Below, in pieces: positions 1-8,263 of a stretch of 64,000 nucleotides of DNA. The notes beneath the pieces are model-generated. The model worked only from the letters and a program-made list of their open reading frames with translations, was not told the origin of the DNA and made no database searches. The stretch spans positions 2,638,852 through 2,702,851 of the forward strand of contig NZ_CP022889.1 in NCBI RefSeq assembly GCF_002269345.1. Reading direction: 5' to 3'. Each line of letters begins with the position of its first letter. Position 1 is the first letter of the stretch. The stretch is from Tsuneonella mangrovi (GTDB lineage Bacteria; Pseudomonadota; Alphaproteobacteria; Sphingomonadales; Sphingomonadaceae). The position numbers and the translations under genes are program-made.

Positions 1-260
1 ACTTCCACACGGCCCGCGTCGAGCAGCGAGATGGCGAGGTTCGACGGCGTGCCGCCGAACAAATCGGTGAGGATGATCGCCCCCTGGCCGCTGTCGACCT
101 GTTTGATCGCGTCGGCGATCTCGCGGCGGCGTTGCTCCATATCGTCGTGCGGTCCGATGCAGATCGTCGCGACCGCTTCCTGCGGGCCGACGACGTGCTC
201 CATTGCACTGACGAACTCCTCGGCCAGGTGGCCATGGGTTACCAGGATCATTCCGATCAT
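1..260 (-). CDS. PTS EIIA component, mannose/PTS-Ntr type (3' end outside window)
   Basis: The frame starts with MIGMILVTHGHLAEEF, the usual N-terminus of mannose-family EIIA proteins. The histidine of VTHG (residue 9) is the expected phospho-acceptor. The later FGGTPSNLA segment is also typical of the family. The protein is cytoplasmic and takes phosphate from HPr. In alphaproteobacteria this gene usually follows hprK and rapZ and precedes ptsH, so HPr probably lies just beyond position 1. The role is likely regulatory rather than sugar transport, because no membrane EIIB/EIIC genes are visible. About 86 codons are present and the C-terminus is missing. Confidence 0.9.
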   Translation of the reverse strand, partial: MIGMILVTHGHLAEEFVSAMEHVVGPQEAVATICIGPHDDMEQRRREIADAIKQVDSGQGAIILTDLFGGTPSNLAISLLDAGRVE

Positions 261-336
261 GCGTGTGGCCTGGGTTGCTTCGGTGCTGTCCGTTGGGGCT
301 CACCGAAGTGCGCCCGGTTGGTGCCGATGGGGACCG

Positions 337-1272
337 TCACGGTTGCGGCGTGCCTTCGAGCATGTCGGCCGCGCGCGATCCCAGGTTGCGGTGGATGACA
401 GTGGGCGAAAATCCGTTTTCGCGCAAGGCCTGCGCGATGGCCTCTGCAGTATGGACCGATCGGTGCCGTCCGCCGGTGCAGCCGAACGCGAGGTTGACGT
501 AGGCCTTGCCCTGCGCGGCGTAGAGCGGGAGCAACAGCAGTACGAGATCGCGAATCTTCGTAAATGCCTCTCCCCACGCGGGATCGGCGGCGATGTGCGC
601 GGAAACCTCGGGATCGAGCCCGGTCTTCTCGCGCAGTTCGTCGATCCAGTGCGGATTGTCGAGGAACCGCATATCGAACACCAGGTCCGACAATGGTGGC
701 ATCCCGCGGGCGAAACCGAAGCTCGAAATCGTAACCGACAGGTCGGCCGTCGGAGCCTTGGCGAACCGATCGCGCACTGCCTGTTGCAGGTCGTTGCTGG
801 TCAGCGCCGAGGTATCGATCACCATGTCGGCCCAGCGCCTGAGCGGCGCGAGCAACTCGCGTTCGGCCCGGATCGCTTCGATTACCGGGCGGCCCTGCGC
901 CATCGGGTGCCGCCGCCGGGTCTCGTTGTACCGTCGCTCGAGCTCCGCTCCGCTGCAATCGAGGAACAGCGTGCTGAGCGCGAGGTCGCTGCGTGCATCG
1001 AGCTCCTTCACCCGCTCGATGATGTCGGATGGGACGAACCCTCGCGTACGCGAATCGAACCCGATCGCCAGTTTCGCGTGGCCCTGCTCCTCCGATTCCC
1101 CGCCGATCAGGCGGTCGAGCATTCGGATCGGGAAGTTGTCGATCGCTTCCCATCCCAAGTCCTCGAGCACGCGCAGTGCGGTCGTCTTGCCGGCCCCGGA
1201 CAGGCCGGTGACCAGCATGACCTCCTGGCGAGGTGCTTCGAGTGTCGAATCGGTTCCCATCCCAGGCGGCAT
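337..1272 (-). CDS. rapZ: RapZ/YvcJ-type nucleotide-binding RNase adapter
   Basis: 311 residues, a normal length for the family. The Walker A motif GLSGAGKTT lies near residues 23-31, followed by the family signature LEDLGWEAIDNFP. The C-terminal region carries GCTGGRHRSVHTAEA, the conserved end of RapZ. In Escherichia coli RapZ binds a small RNA and recruits RNase E to control glucosamine-6-phosphate synthase; the alphaproteobacterial role is less certain. It lies 37 bp after hprK and 76 bp before the EIIA gene, in the conserved PTS-Ntr block. I chose the start MPPGMGTDS; a longer upstream frame on the same strand is a frame shadow. Confidence 0.9.
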   Translation of the reverse strand: MPPGMGTDSTLEAPRQEVMLVTGLSGAGKTTALRVLEDLGWEAIDNFPIRMLDRLIGGESEEQGHAKLAIGFDSRTRGFVPSDIIERVKELDARSDLALSTLFLDCSGAELERRYNETRRRHPMAQGRPVIEAIRAERELLAPLRRWADMVIDTSALTSNDLQQAVRDRFAKAPTADLSVTISSFGFARGMPPLSDLVFDMRFLDNPHWIDELREKTGLDPEVSAHIAADPAWGEAFTKIRDLVLLLLPLYAAQGKAYVNLAFGCTGGRHRSVHTAEAIAQALRENGFSPTVIHRNLGSRAADMLEGTPQP

Positions 1273-1309
1273 TCTGATCCAACCCGCTCGGCTTGGGAAG
1301 TCGCGCCGC

Positions 1310-1747
1310 TCAGGCCCGTATACTTAAGGGCAGGCCGTGGAGCGCGAGGGCGTATTCGGCGCGGGCCGCACTGGCGGGGCCGCGCGGATCGAACGCGAGG
1401 CAGGGGATCGCAAGTCCTGCCCGGTCGACCAGATCGGCCTGTTCGACATAGCGCGGTGCATCTTCGGTGAGGTCCAACACCAGCGAGACCTGGCCCGATG
1501 TCGCGGGCAAGGTCACGATCCCGACATTGCGCAGTTCGATCAGTCCGGCGGTGTTCTGTGGAGGGGATGCGATCAGCGCCGCACCGTCTCGCGACAATGC
1601 CACCCCGTCGTCACCCACCAGCTTCGCCCCGCGATCGATCAGCGCGAGCGCGAGGCTCGACTTGCCCGCACCGGGCGGGCCCTCGATCAGCAGCACTCGG
1701 CCGTCGATTGCGACGCCGGTAGCTTGATGAAGGATCGGCGTGCTCAT
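1310..1747 (-). CDS. hprK: Short HPr kinase/phosphorylase (alphaproteobacterial type)
   Basis: 145 residues starting [11 protein letters not shown]. The P-loop GPPGAGKSSLA lies at about residues 24-34, then LVGDDGVALS, which resembles the catalytic strand of HPr kinase. A C-terminal FDPRGPASAARAEYAL segment follows. The protein consists only of the kinase domain; the N-terminal half found in Firmicutes HprK is absent, as is usual in alphaproteobacteria. It would phosphorylate HPr on serine and so tune the PTS-Ntr chain. The ATG overlaps the chvG stop codon by 4 bp (ATGA), so the two are probably translationally coupled. Confidence 0.85.
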   Translation of the reverse strand: MSTPILHQATGVAIDGRVLLIEGPPGAGKSSLALALIDRGAKLVGDDGVALSRDGAALIASPPQNTAGLIELRNVGIVTLPATSGQVSLVLDLTEDAPRYVEQADLVDRAGLAIPCLAFDPRGPASAARAEYALALHGLPLSIRA

Positions 1748-3324
1748 CGCTTGCGTGGGGCCGACGGCAAGTCGAGCACAAGGCATGCGCCTTCGGCCCC
1801 GTCCGCGCGTCCGTGCGCAGAAAGCGTGCCGTCGTGCGCTTCGGCTATGGTCCGCGCGATTGCCAGTCCAAGCCCCGAATGCTGGCCGAAATCTTCCGCT
1901 TCGGGCCGCACCGAATGGAAGCGCCGGAATACTTTCTCGCGCGCTTCCTGGGAGATCCCGGGGCCATGATCGCACACCGTCAGGCGCACCCCGCCTTCGT
2001 CGAAGCGGGTGATCGCCAACTCGATCGGGCTGCCGGGCGGCGAGAACGAGACTGCGTTGTCGAGCAGGTTTTCGATGACCCGTTCGAGGCGCACCGGCTC
2101 GCCCATCACCGAGGCAGGCGATGCGGGCGCTGTGAAGTCGATCGGCCTCCCGGCATTCTGGTCGCGCGCTTCGCGGCTGCCGATGATGTTGCGGGTCAGA
2201 TCGACAAGGTCGATCGGGACGAAAGTCGCACGGCTCAGTTCGGCATCGATCCGGCTCGCTTCGGAGATGTCGGTCACCAGGCGGTCGATCCGACGCACGT
2301 CATGCGCGGCAACCTCCTGGAGCTGCTTGCGCAGTGCAGGGTCTTCGACGGACGGAAGCGATTCCATGGCGCTGCGCAGCGACGCGAGCGGGTTCTTGAT
2401 CTCATGCGCGACGTCGGCGGCGAAATGCTCGACCGCGTCGATCCGCTGCCGCAACGTCCCGGTCATGTCGGCGATCGAGCGCGCAAGTTCGCCGATTTCG
2501 TCGTGGCGCGTGGGCATCCGGGGCACATCGACATCGCGTTCGCGGCCTTGCCGCACGCGCCGGGTTGCGCGTGCGAGCAACCGCAATGGAGTCACGATAG
2601 TTCGTGCGAGGTAGAGCGAGAGAAGGATGGAGATAATGAGCGCCATTCCCACCGCACTGCTGAGCGTCGAGCGCGCTTCACGCACTTCCTGGGTAATGTC
2701 GACCGCGTTGCGGGTTGTAAGCAGGGTCGCGCCGAGCAGGCCGACCGGGGCTGCTGTGTTGATTACCGGGGTTCCGTCGGGCGCTTCGCGCAGCTCGATC
2801 TGGGTGAGGTTTTCCTCTCGTGCCCGCTTCAGCTCGGGCCACGAATCGGCGTTAGGCGTGTCGGGCTCGACATATTCGGGCACCGCCGGGGCACCGACGA
2901 TGGTATCGACCACGCGGTCGAGCCAGCGGGCGAAGCGTTCCTGCCAGGTCTCGTCGGTGGTTTTTTCGAACGCGAACGAAGGCACGTCGAGCGCGAAGCT
3001 GTCGGCCCACAATCGTCCGCGTGCATTGTAAAGCCGCAGCCGCATATGCTGTTCCTTGCCGATCTGGATCAGCAGCGCTTCCTGCCGCTCCCGCGAAGCG
3101 CCGGCGAGCGCTTCGGCGGTGATCTGCGCTTCGATGCGGGCGAGCTTGTAGCGTTCGGCCAGCAGCTGCTTGCGGTACGAATCGAGATAGAAGACCCCGC
3201 CACCAAGCAGCAGCAGCGGCAACAGGTTGATGATCAGGATGCGCGGAGTAAGCGACAGCCGCCGCCCCGGCGTGAACCGGGCGAGGCGCGGTTCGGCCGG
3301 GGCATTGGTGTTGTCGTCAGCCAT
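1744..3324 (-). CDS. chvG: ChvG-type membrane sensor histidine kinase
   Basis: 526 residues from [12 protein letters not shown]. There is a transmembrane segment at about 25-45 ([15 protein letters not shown]), a periplasmic sensor region, and a second membrane segment near 230 ([15 protein letters not shown]). A HAMP region follows, then the H-box [12 protein letters not shown] with its phospho-histidine, the N-box [12 protein letters not shown], and glycine boxes DHGPGI and SGLGLAIA. It is the partner of the ChvI gene just upstream, overlapping it by 8 bp. ChvG/ChvI (BvrS/BvrR, ExoS) systems sense acid or envelope stress in alphaproteobacteria and are coupled with PTS-Ntr and pckA control. 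I used the shorter start; the 47-codon extension has low-complexity shadow composition. Confidence 0.9.
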   Translation of the reverse strand: MADDNTNAPAEPRLARFTPGRRLSLTPRILIINLLPLLLLGGGVFYLDSYRKQLLAERYKLARIEAQITAEALAGASRERQEALLIQIGKEQHMRLRLYNARGRLWADSFALDVPSFAFEKTTDETWQERFARWLDRVVDTIVGAPAVPEYVEPDTPNADSWPELKRAREENLTQIELREAPDGTPVINTAAPVGLLGATLLTTRNAVDITQEVREARSTLSSAVGMALIISILLSLYLARTIVTPLRLLARATRRVRQGRERDVDVPRMPTRHDEIGELARSIADMTGTLRQRIDAVEHFAADVAHEIKNPLASLRSAMESLPSVEDPALRKQLQEVAAHDVRRIDRLVTDISEASRIDAELSRATFVPIDLVDLTRNIIGSREARDQNAGRPIDFTAPASPASVMGEPVRLERVIENLLDNAVSFSPPGSPIELAITRFDEGGVRLTVCDHGPGISQEAREKVFRRFHSVRPEAEDFGQHSGLGLAIARTIAEAHDGTLSAHGRADGAEGACLVLDLPSAPRKR

Positions 3325-4075
3325 CGGTGAAGCTGTAGCCCGCGCCGTAAAGCGTCTCGATCCCGGCGAATTGCGGGTCGACGACACGGAACTTGCGCCG
3401 CATGCGCTTGATGTGGCTGTCGACCGTGCGGTCGTCGACGAACACGTCGTCGGGGTAGGCGGCATCCATCAACTGGTTGCGGCTCTTGATGACTCCGGGG
3501 CGCGCAGCGAGCGCCTCCAGGATCAGGAACTCCGTGACAGTGAGCGAGACCACCTGGCCATCCCACTTCACCCGGTGCCGCGCCGGATCCATCGACAACC
3601 TGCCGCGCTCGATTACCGGACCGGGCTCGTCCAGTTCGCCGGTCGTGCCGCCATCGCTCGCGCCGTCACCGCGCCGCCGCAGGATCGCGCGGATGCGGGC
3701 GACCAGTAGCCGCAGGCTGAACGGCTTGGCGATATAGTCGTCCGCGCCCATTTCGAGCCCGGCTTCCTCGTCTTCTTCGTCGTCCTTGCTGGTCAGGAAG
3801 ATCACCGGAAGCTCGGAGGATTCGCGCACCCTGCGCAGCAGCTCCATGCCGTCCATGCGCGGCATCTTGATGTCGAAAACCGCGAGGTCGGGCGGGTTCT
3901 CGATCAGTGCGTGCAGCGCGGCCTCGCCGTCCGAATAGACGCGGGTGGCGAACCCTTCGGCCTGGAGCGCGATCGACACGGTGGTGAGGATATTGCGATC
4001 GTCGTCGACCAGCGCGATCGTCTGGCGACCGTCGGTACGGGCCGCTTGCTCTTCAGGCAGTTGATCAGCGTGCAT
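3317..4075 (-). CDS. chvI: ChvI-type OmpR-family response regulator
   Basis: 252 residues. The receiver domain (about 18-135) has acidic residues ALVDDD, phospho-acceptor Asp68 in [11 protein letters not shown], and conserved Lys in FLTSKDD and IAKPF. A C-terminal winged helix follows, ending in the usual [12 protein letters not shown] and LYGAGYSF segments. The start [10 protein letters not shown] fits the family better than the upstream in-frame ATG. The gene is divergent from pckA with about 240 bp between them. In Agrobacterium and Sinorhizobium, ChvI and pckA are neighbours and ChvI influences pckA expression, so regulation across this gap is plausible here. Confidence 0.92.
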   Translation of the reverse strand: MHADQLPEEQAARTDGRQTIALVDDDRNILTTVSIALQAEGFATRVYSDGEAALHALIENPPDLAVFDIKMPRMDGMELLRRVRESSELPVIFLTSKDDEEDEEAGLEMGADDYIAKPFSLRLLVARIRAILRRRGDGASDGGTTGELDEPGPVIERGRLSMDPARHRVKWDGQVVSLTVTEFLILEALAARPGVIKSRNQLMDAAYPDDVFVDDRTVDSHIKRMRRKFRVVDPQFAGIETLYGAGYSFTDG

Positions 4076-4241
4076 CGTGGCGGTCCTTCGAAAGCGGCTG
4101 GCCTTCCAGCGGAACGGGTTAGCCAAATCCCGCACCCGAGACAACGCGCCGAGTGTCGCGGCAAAGTCTCGCTTGGGGACTATCAAGCCGCATCGGTTTG
4201 ACGGGAATCACTTGCACGACTAATGGGCCGGTCGAACGGCT

Positions 4242-4259
4242 TGTGCATTCGTATGCACA
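4242..4259 (+). promoter_or_regulatory. LacI-type operator candidate upstream of pckA
   Basis: TGTGCATTCGTATGCACA is an 18-bp palindrome centred on CG; only one symmetric pair, flanking the centre, does not match. An even palindrome with a central CG is typical of LacI-family operators. It lies 60 bp before the pckA TTG. Related words occur at 36142-36159 and 37373-37390 beside a LacI gene. Binding is inferred. Confidence 0.6.
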
Positions 4260-4318
4260 GGCGTAAGTTGGGCGCGCCGCGAGCGCCGCCCTTTTGGTTG
4301 AGACCTTCGGAGAAGAAA

Positions 4319-5923
4319 TTGACGACTTCGCTTGCCATGCCGCTTGCCGCCCAGGGCATCGAGACGACCGCCACGATCAAGGCGAACCTGGGAACCGACG
4401 CACTGATCGACCAGGCGCTCGCCAATGGCGAGGGACGACTCGCGAAACACGGCGCATTGGTGGTCGAGACCGGCCAGCACACTGGACGAAGCGCGAAGGA
4501 CAAGTTCATCGTGCGCGATGCGACGACCGAGGACACGGTCCACTGGGGCAAGGTCAACGTCGAAATGTCGCCCGAGCATTTCGCCAACCTGAAGGCGGAC
4601 TTCTTCGCCGCGCTGGCCGACAAGGACGAACTCTATGTCGCCGACCTGTTCGGCGGTTCGCAGCCCGAATACCGGGTCAACGTGCGGGTGATCAACGAAC
4701 TGGCGTGGCATAACCTGTTCGTCCGCACGCTGCTGGTTCGCCCGACAGTGGCCGAACTGGCCGATTTCGTGCCCGAATACACGATCATCGACCTGCCGAG
4801 CTTCCGCGCCGATCCCGCGCGCCATGGCTGCCGCAGCGAGACGGTGATCGCGGTCAATTTCAGCGAGAAGCTGATCCTGATCGGCGGCACCAAGTATGCC
4901 GGCGAGATGAAAAAGAGCGTGTTCGGCATTCTCAATTACCTGTTGCCGCCGCAGGGCGTGATGCCGATGCACTGCAGCGCCAATATCGGCGCGGACGGAA
5001 AGACCGCAGTGTTCTTCGGATTGTCCGGCACCGGCAAGACCACGCTCTCGGCCGATGCCAGCCGCACGCTGATCGGCGACGACGAGCACGGCTGGTCGGA
5101 TACCGCGGTGTTCAACTTCGAGGGCGGTTGCTACGCCAAGATGATCCGCTTGTCGGAAGAAGCCGAGCCGGAAATCTACGCCACGAGCCGGATGCGCGGC
5201 ACAGTGCTCGAGAACGTAGTGATGGACAAGAACGGCGAACTCGATTTCGATGACGCCTCGCTGGCGGAGAACTCGCGCGGCGCTTACCCGATCGAATTCA
5301 TCCCCAATTCGAGCGCGGACAACCTCGGTCCGGTCCCGTCGAACGTCATCATGCTCACCGCGGACGCGTTCGGCGTGCTGCCGCCCGTCTCGCGGCTGAC
5401 GCCGGACCAGGCGATGTATCACTTCCTGTCGGGCTACACCGCGAAGGTTGCCGGCACCGAGATCGGCGTGACCGAGCCCGAAGCGACCTTCAGCACTTGC
5501 TTCGGCGCGCCGTTCATGCCGCGCCACCCGAGCGTCTACGGGAACCTGCTCAAGGAACGCATCGCCAAGGGCGGTGTGCAGTGCTGGTTGCTCAACACCG
5601 GCTGGACCGGCGGCAAATATGGCGTCGGCAGCCGTATGCCGATCAAGGCGACCCGCGCGCTGCTCAACGCCGCGCTCGACGGCAGCCTCAACGATGTCGA
5701 ATTCCGCAAGGATCCCAATTTCGGGTTCGAAGTGCCGGTCAGCGTTCCCGGTGTCGACAGCGCGATCCTCGATCCGCGTTCGACCTGGGCCGATGCCGAA
5801 GAATACGATCGCACTGCGCAGAAGCTGGTGCAGCTGTTCGTGGACAACTTCCGGCAGTTTGCCGACCATGTCGACCAGGGCGTCCGCGACGCCGCCCCGA
5901 CGGGAGCCGTTGAAACAGCGTGA
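4319..5923 (+). CDS. pckA: ATP-dependent phosphoenolpyruvate carboxykinase
   Basis: 534 residues if the start is TTG at 4319, which has GGAG six bases upstream; the next in-frame ATG is at 4337 with poor spacing. It converts oxaloacetate to phosphoenolpyruvate in the cytoplasm, the first committed step of gluconeogenesis. Visible motifs are the P-loop [22 protein letters not shown] for metal and substrate binding, and the C-terminal [12 protein letters not shown]. Length matches alphaproteobacterial ATP-type enzymes. It is divergent from chvI, and a LacI-type palindrome lies in the leader, so it may answer to both ChvI and a sugar-responsive repressor. The N-terminal extension upstream of the TTG is not supported. 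Confidence 0.95.
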   Translation: MTTSLAMPLAAQGIETTATIKANLGTDALIDQALANGEGRLAKHGALVVETGQHTGRSAKDKFIVRDATTEDTVHWGKVNVEMSPEHFANLKADFFAALADKDELYVADLFGGSQPEYRVNVRVINELAWHNLFVRTLLVRPTVAELADFVPEYTIIDLPSFRADPARHGCRSETVIAVNFSEKLILIGGTKYAGEMKKSVFGILNYLLPPQGVMPMHCSANIGADGKTAVFFGLSGTGKTTLSADASRTLIGDDEHGWSDTAVFNFEGGCYAKMIRLSEEAEPEIYATSRMRGTVLENVVMDKNGELDFDDASLAENSRGAYPIEFIPNSSADNLGPVPSNVIMLTADAFGVLPPVSRLTPDQAMYHFLSGYTAKVAGTEIGVTEPEATFSTCFGAPFMPRHPSVYGNLLKERIAKGGVQCWLLNTGWTGGKYGVGSRMPIKATRALLNAALDGSLNDVEFRKDPNFGFEVPVSVPGVDSAILDPRSTWADAEEYDRTAQKLVQLFVDNFRQFADHVDQGVRDAAPTGAVETA

Positions 5924-5934
5924 TAGACGCTTGG

Positions 5935-5991
5935 GTTTCCCGGGCGTAGAGTTGGAGAGGAGGTCCCCGCCCGGGAAACCGGAGCGGGGAC
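5935..5991 (+). terminator. Two overlapping hairpins after pckA
   Basis: Hairpin 1 pairs 5935-5946 with 5968-5979 (12 perfect pairs, GTTTCCCGGGCG). Hairpin 2 pairs 5963-5970 with 5984-5991 (GTCCCCGC/GCGGGGAC). They share 5968-5970, so both cannot form fully. A purine-rich GGAGAGGAGG sits in the loop of hairpin 1. Only a weak T-rich tail follows (TTTAGTTTG). It is either the pckA terminator or a leader switch for the gene at 6057. Confidence 0.55.
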
Positions 5992-6056
5992 TTTAGTTTG
6001 GTGGGAATGAAGGGGCGGCAAGCCTGTCGCGCCACTTGCAGCTGGAGAAACATGCA

Positions 6057-6377
6057 ATGGATATTTTCGAATCGATCCTGGGCCAGGTGACCGATCATCC
6101 CACAGTAACCAACATGGCCACCAAGCTCGGCATCGATCCGGCGCTGGCGGCCAAGGCTGTCGCAGCTCTGGGCGAAGCGCACCAAATGGAAGGCGATACA
6201 GTCGAGCTGGCATCGGCCAAGACCGGCCTCGACGCCAACATTGTGAACCAGATCGTGCAAGCGATCGGTGGCGAAGGGTCGCTCAGCCAGTTTGCCTCGA
6301 TGCTGGACCAGGACGGCGACGGCAACCCGCTCAACGATATCGCCGGTTTTGCGAGCAAGCTGTTCGGCAAGAGCTGA
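6057..6377 (+). CDS. Small acidic conserved protein, DUF937-like
   Basis: 106 residues beginning MDIFESILGQVTDH. GGAG lies nine bases before this ATG; the earlier ATG at 6052 is out of frame. There is no signal peptide or membrane segment. The helical, Ala/Gly/Leu-rich body ends in LDQDGDGNPLNDIAGFASKLFG, and DQDGDGN resembles a calcium-loop or dockerin-like acidic turn. The layout resembles DUF937/YidB-type proteins, whose function is unknown. It follows pckA at 133 bp, past the paired hairpins, and a small membrane protein follows it. The family placement is tentative. Confidence 0.75.
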   Translation: MDIFESILGQVTDHPTVTNMATKLGIDPALAAKAVAALGEAHQMEGDTVELASAKTGLDANIVNQIVQAIGGEGSLSQFASMLDQDGDGNPLNDIAGFASKLFGKS

Positions 6378-6435
6378 CCGATCGCGCGCCTCGACCCGGT
6401 TTCGCGGGTCTGGCGGCCAAGCTGGTAACGCGTCA

Positions 6436-6639
6436 ATGATGGCAACCGCACTCTCGCTGGCGATGCTGGCCGCGATCGCGCTGGTCGGCGGAGCGATCTT
6501 CCTGTGGAACCGGCCCGGTTATCGCAAGCAGGCGATCCTGATGCTGGTCGCGGCGGCGGTCGCGCTGGTCAATGTCGCAATCTGGACGCTGCCCGACAGG
6601 GAGGGACACTCGCCTGTCGGGCAGCTTGCCGACCGGTAG
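6436..6639 (+). CDS. Small two-helix inner-membrane protein
   Basis: 67 residues from ATG 6436 (a second ATG follows at once). Two hydrophobic helices lie at about 4-24 (ALSLAMLAAIALVGGAIFL) and 33-52 (AILMLVAAAVALVNVAIW), joined by a basic NRPGYRK turn that should face the cytoplasm. The tail is short and acidic/polar. I do not recognise a family. It lies 58 bp after the DUF937-like gene and may share its transcript; it ends convergently with tonB. Confidence 0.6.
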   Translation: MMATALSLAMLAAIALVGGAIFLWNRPGYRKQAILMLVAAAVALVNVAIWTLPDREGHSPVGQLADR

Positions 6640-6676
6640 CTTTCGGGCGCCACCGGGCGGCAGTTTCGGGATTCTA

Positions 6677-7339
6677 TCAGTCGGGCAATTGCCACAGCAC
6701 CGCGCTGGAATAGGTGCCGCTTACTGGCTTGCCATCGCTATCCCTGGCCGGATCGAACCGCGCGCGGCGGGTGACCAGCCCGCAGGTTGCCGCATCGAGT
6801 TCAGCGTATCCGCTCGAGCGGGTGATCGTGCAGTCGGTCACCGAACCGTCGGCCGCAATGTCGAGGCGGAAGCGGGCGACGCCGCTCATGTCGCGGCGGA
6901 TCCAGTTGCCGCGATAGTCGGCATTGGTGACCCATTTGGTGGAATCGTTGCGCGGTCGGGCGGCGACCGGTTCGAACGGCGATTGCTTTGGCCCGATCAC
7001 CGGCCCCAAACCGTCGAGCGGTATCGGCGGCAAAGTTACATTGGTTGAATCGATCGGCGATGTTTTCGCTCCGAGATCGAGCGGCGGGATCGGCGGTTGC
7101 GGCACCGGCGTTTCGATCAGCTGCTCGATCGGGTGTTCCACCTTGGGGCTGGGGGTCGGCTTGGGCGGATCGGTCGGCAAGTCGATGACCGTCTCGCCCT
7201 CAAGCCTGGGGGGCACGGTGAATGTCGTCACGAACGAAAGACCGGTGATCAGCGCATATCCGATCGCTGCGTGCACTGCGACCACGGCGATTGCCACGCC
7301 GGGGCGATCCTTCCAGTTCGCCTGGTTGAGATAGGCCAT
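6677..7339 (-). CDS. tonB: TonB family energy-transducing protein
   Basis: 220 residues from MAYLNQANWKDRPG, preceded by a GGAGAGGAG stretch. One N-terminal membrane anchor (about 13-38, VAIAVVAVHAAIGYALITGLSF) is followed by a proline-rich periplasm-spanning linker (PPKPTPSPK, PVPQPPIPPLDL). The C-terminal TonB domain contains GVARFRLDIAADGSVTDCTI and SSGYAELDAATCG. It would couple the proton-motive force via ExbBD to outer-membrane receptors such as the one at 33.3-36.0 kb. No exbB or exbD is in the window. Several palindromes precede it, so it is probably regulated. Confidence 0.88.
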   Translation of the reverse strand: MAYLNQANWKDRPGVAIAVVAVHAAIGYALITGLSFVTTFTVPPRLEGETVIDLPTDPPKPTPSPKVEHPIEQLIETPVPQPPIPPLDLGAKTSPIDSTNVTLPPIPLDGLGPVIGPKQSPFEPVAARPRNDSTKWVTNADYRGNWIRRDMSGVARFRLDIAADGSVTDCTITRSSGYAELDAATCGLVTRRARFDPARDSDGKPVSGTYSSAVLWQLPD

Positions 7340-7429
7340 GTCCTGCTCCTCTCCTTGCTGCCTCCCGGTGCGAGGCATCCCGGCGAGCGAGGCGGGCCGG
7401 GACGCCAGTCAGGGCGGCTCCCAACGAAG

Positions 7430-7508
7430 AATGTTACATCATAACATTGTCGGTGCAAGCACAATCGCGTTGCGCCGTGCAACGTAAGTCGTTGCCGACG
7501 TAACGTTA
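7430..7508. promoter_or_regulatory. Cluster of three palindromes upstream of tonB
   Basis: AATGTTA-CATCA-TAACATT lies at 7430-7448, CGTTGC-GCCGT-GCAACG at 7468-7484, and the 8-bp palindrome TAACGTTA at 7501-7508. All lie in the 174-bp gap between tonB and the hydrolase gene. tonB reads away from the gap; the hydrolase reads toward it. They are candidate repressor or activator sites for tonB. The regulator is unknown. Confidence 0.45.
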
Positions 7509-7513
7509 TCCGA

Positions 7514-8170
7514 TCAGCGAATCGGGCAGTCGGGCGAAAGGCGGAAGTCGAGGTAGTTGTCGACTGCGGCCATCAGCTCTTCGTTTTCGTTCTCGAAGAA
7601 GTGGTTCGCCCGGGGGATCTCGTCGTGGTGGATCGTGATGTGCTTCTGCGTGCGCAGCTTCTCGACCAGCTTGGTGACGGCAACCGGCTGGACCACGGTG
7701 TCGGCTGCGCCGTGCACGAAGATCCCGCTCGCCGGGCAGGGCGCGAGAAACGAGAAGTCATACATGCTCGCCGGAGCAGAGACCGAGATGAACCCGCGCA
7801 CTTCGGGGCGGCGCATCAGCAGCTGCATGCCGATCAGCGCGCCGAAGCTGACACCCGCAACCCACGTCACTTGCGCTTCGGGGTGGATCGACTGGACCCA
7901 GTCGAGTGCGCTGGCAGCGTCGCTCAGCTCGCCGATACCGTTGTCGAAGCTGCCCTGGCTGCGCCCGACGCCGCGGAAATTGAACCGCAGCGTGGCGAAC
8001 CCGCGGTCGACGAAAGTCTTGTAGAGCCGCTGGACGATCCGGTCGTTCATCGTGCCGCCGCCCTGCGGATGCGGGTGGAGGATCATCGCGACGGGCGCGC
8101 GCGGGCGCGGACCGGGGCTGAAGCGACCTTCGAGGCGGCCTTCGGGGCCGGGGAAAATGACTGTAGGCAT
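7514..8170 (-). CDS. Alpha/beta hydrolase, YsgA/CocE-like small family
   Basis: 218 residues from MPTVIFPGPEG. Visible elements are the oxyanion strand ILHPHPQGGGTMND, the FRGVGRSQG loop, the nucleophile elbow GVSFGALIG (serine at about residue 115), and a late ANHFFENE with the probable catalytic histidine. It is cytoplasmic with no signal peptide. This subfamily is widely conserved in proteobacteria but its substrate is unknown. It is divergent from two cysteine desulfurase genes with 93 bp between them, a pairing that suggests some link with iron-sulfur metabolism but does not prove one. Confidence 0.8.
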   Translation of the reverse strand: MPTVIFPGPEGRLEGRFSPGPRPRAPVAMILHPHPQGGGTMNDRIVQRLYKTFVDRGFATLRFNFRGVGRSQGSFDNGIGELSDAASALDWVQSIHPEAQVTWVAGVSFGALIGMQLLMRRPEVRGFISVSAPASMYDFSFLAPCPASGIFVHGAADTVVQPVAVTKLVEKLRTQKHITIHHDEIPRANHFFENENEELMAAVDNYLDFRLSPDCPIR

Positions 8171-8263
8171 GGCTGGACCTGCTCGAATTGGATACGCGCG
8201 GCCACGCGGGTGGCGCGGCGCGGGGTTGCGGCTATATAGTGTGCCACAGCGAAATCGCAATTG

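Noticed and set aside
31..1470. 479-codon plus-strand frame at the left edge
   Set aside because: It is antisense to rapZ, hprK and EIIA, is Arg/Pro-rich with no domain, and has no ribosome site. It is a GC-rich shadow frame.
4220..5869. 549-codon minus-strand frame over pckA
   Set aside because: Mirror of the pckA reading frame; composition is His/Arg/Glu-rich and matches no family.
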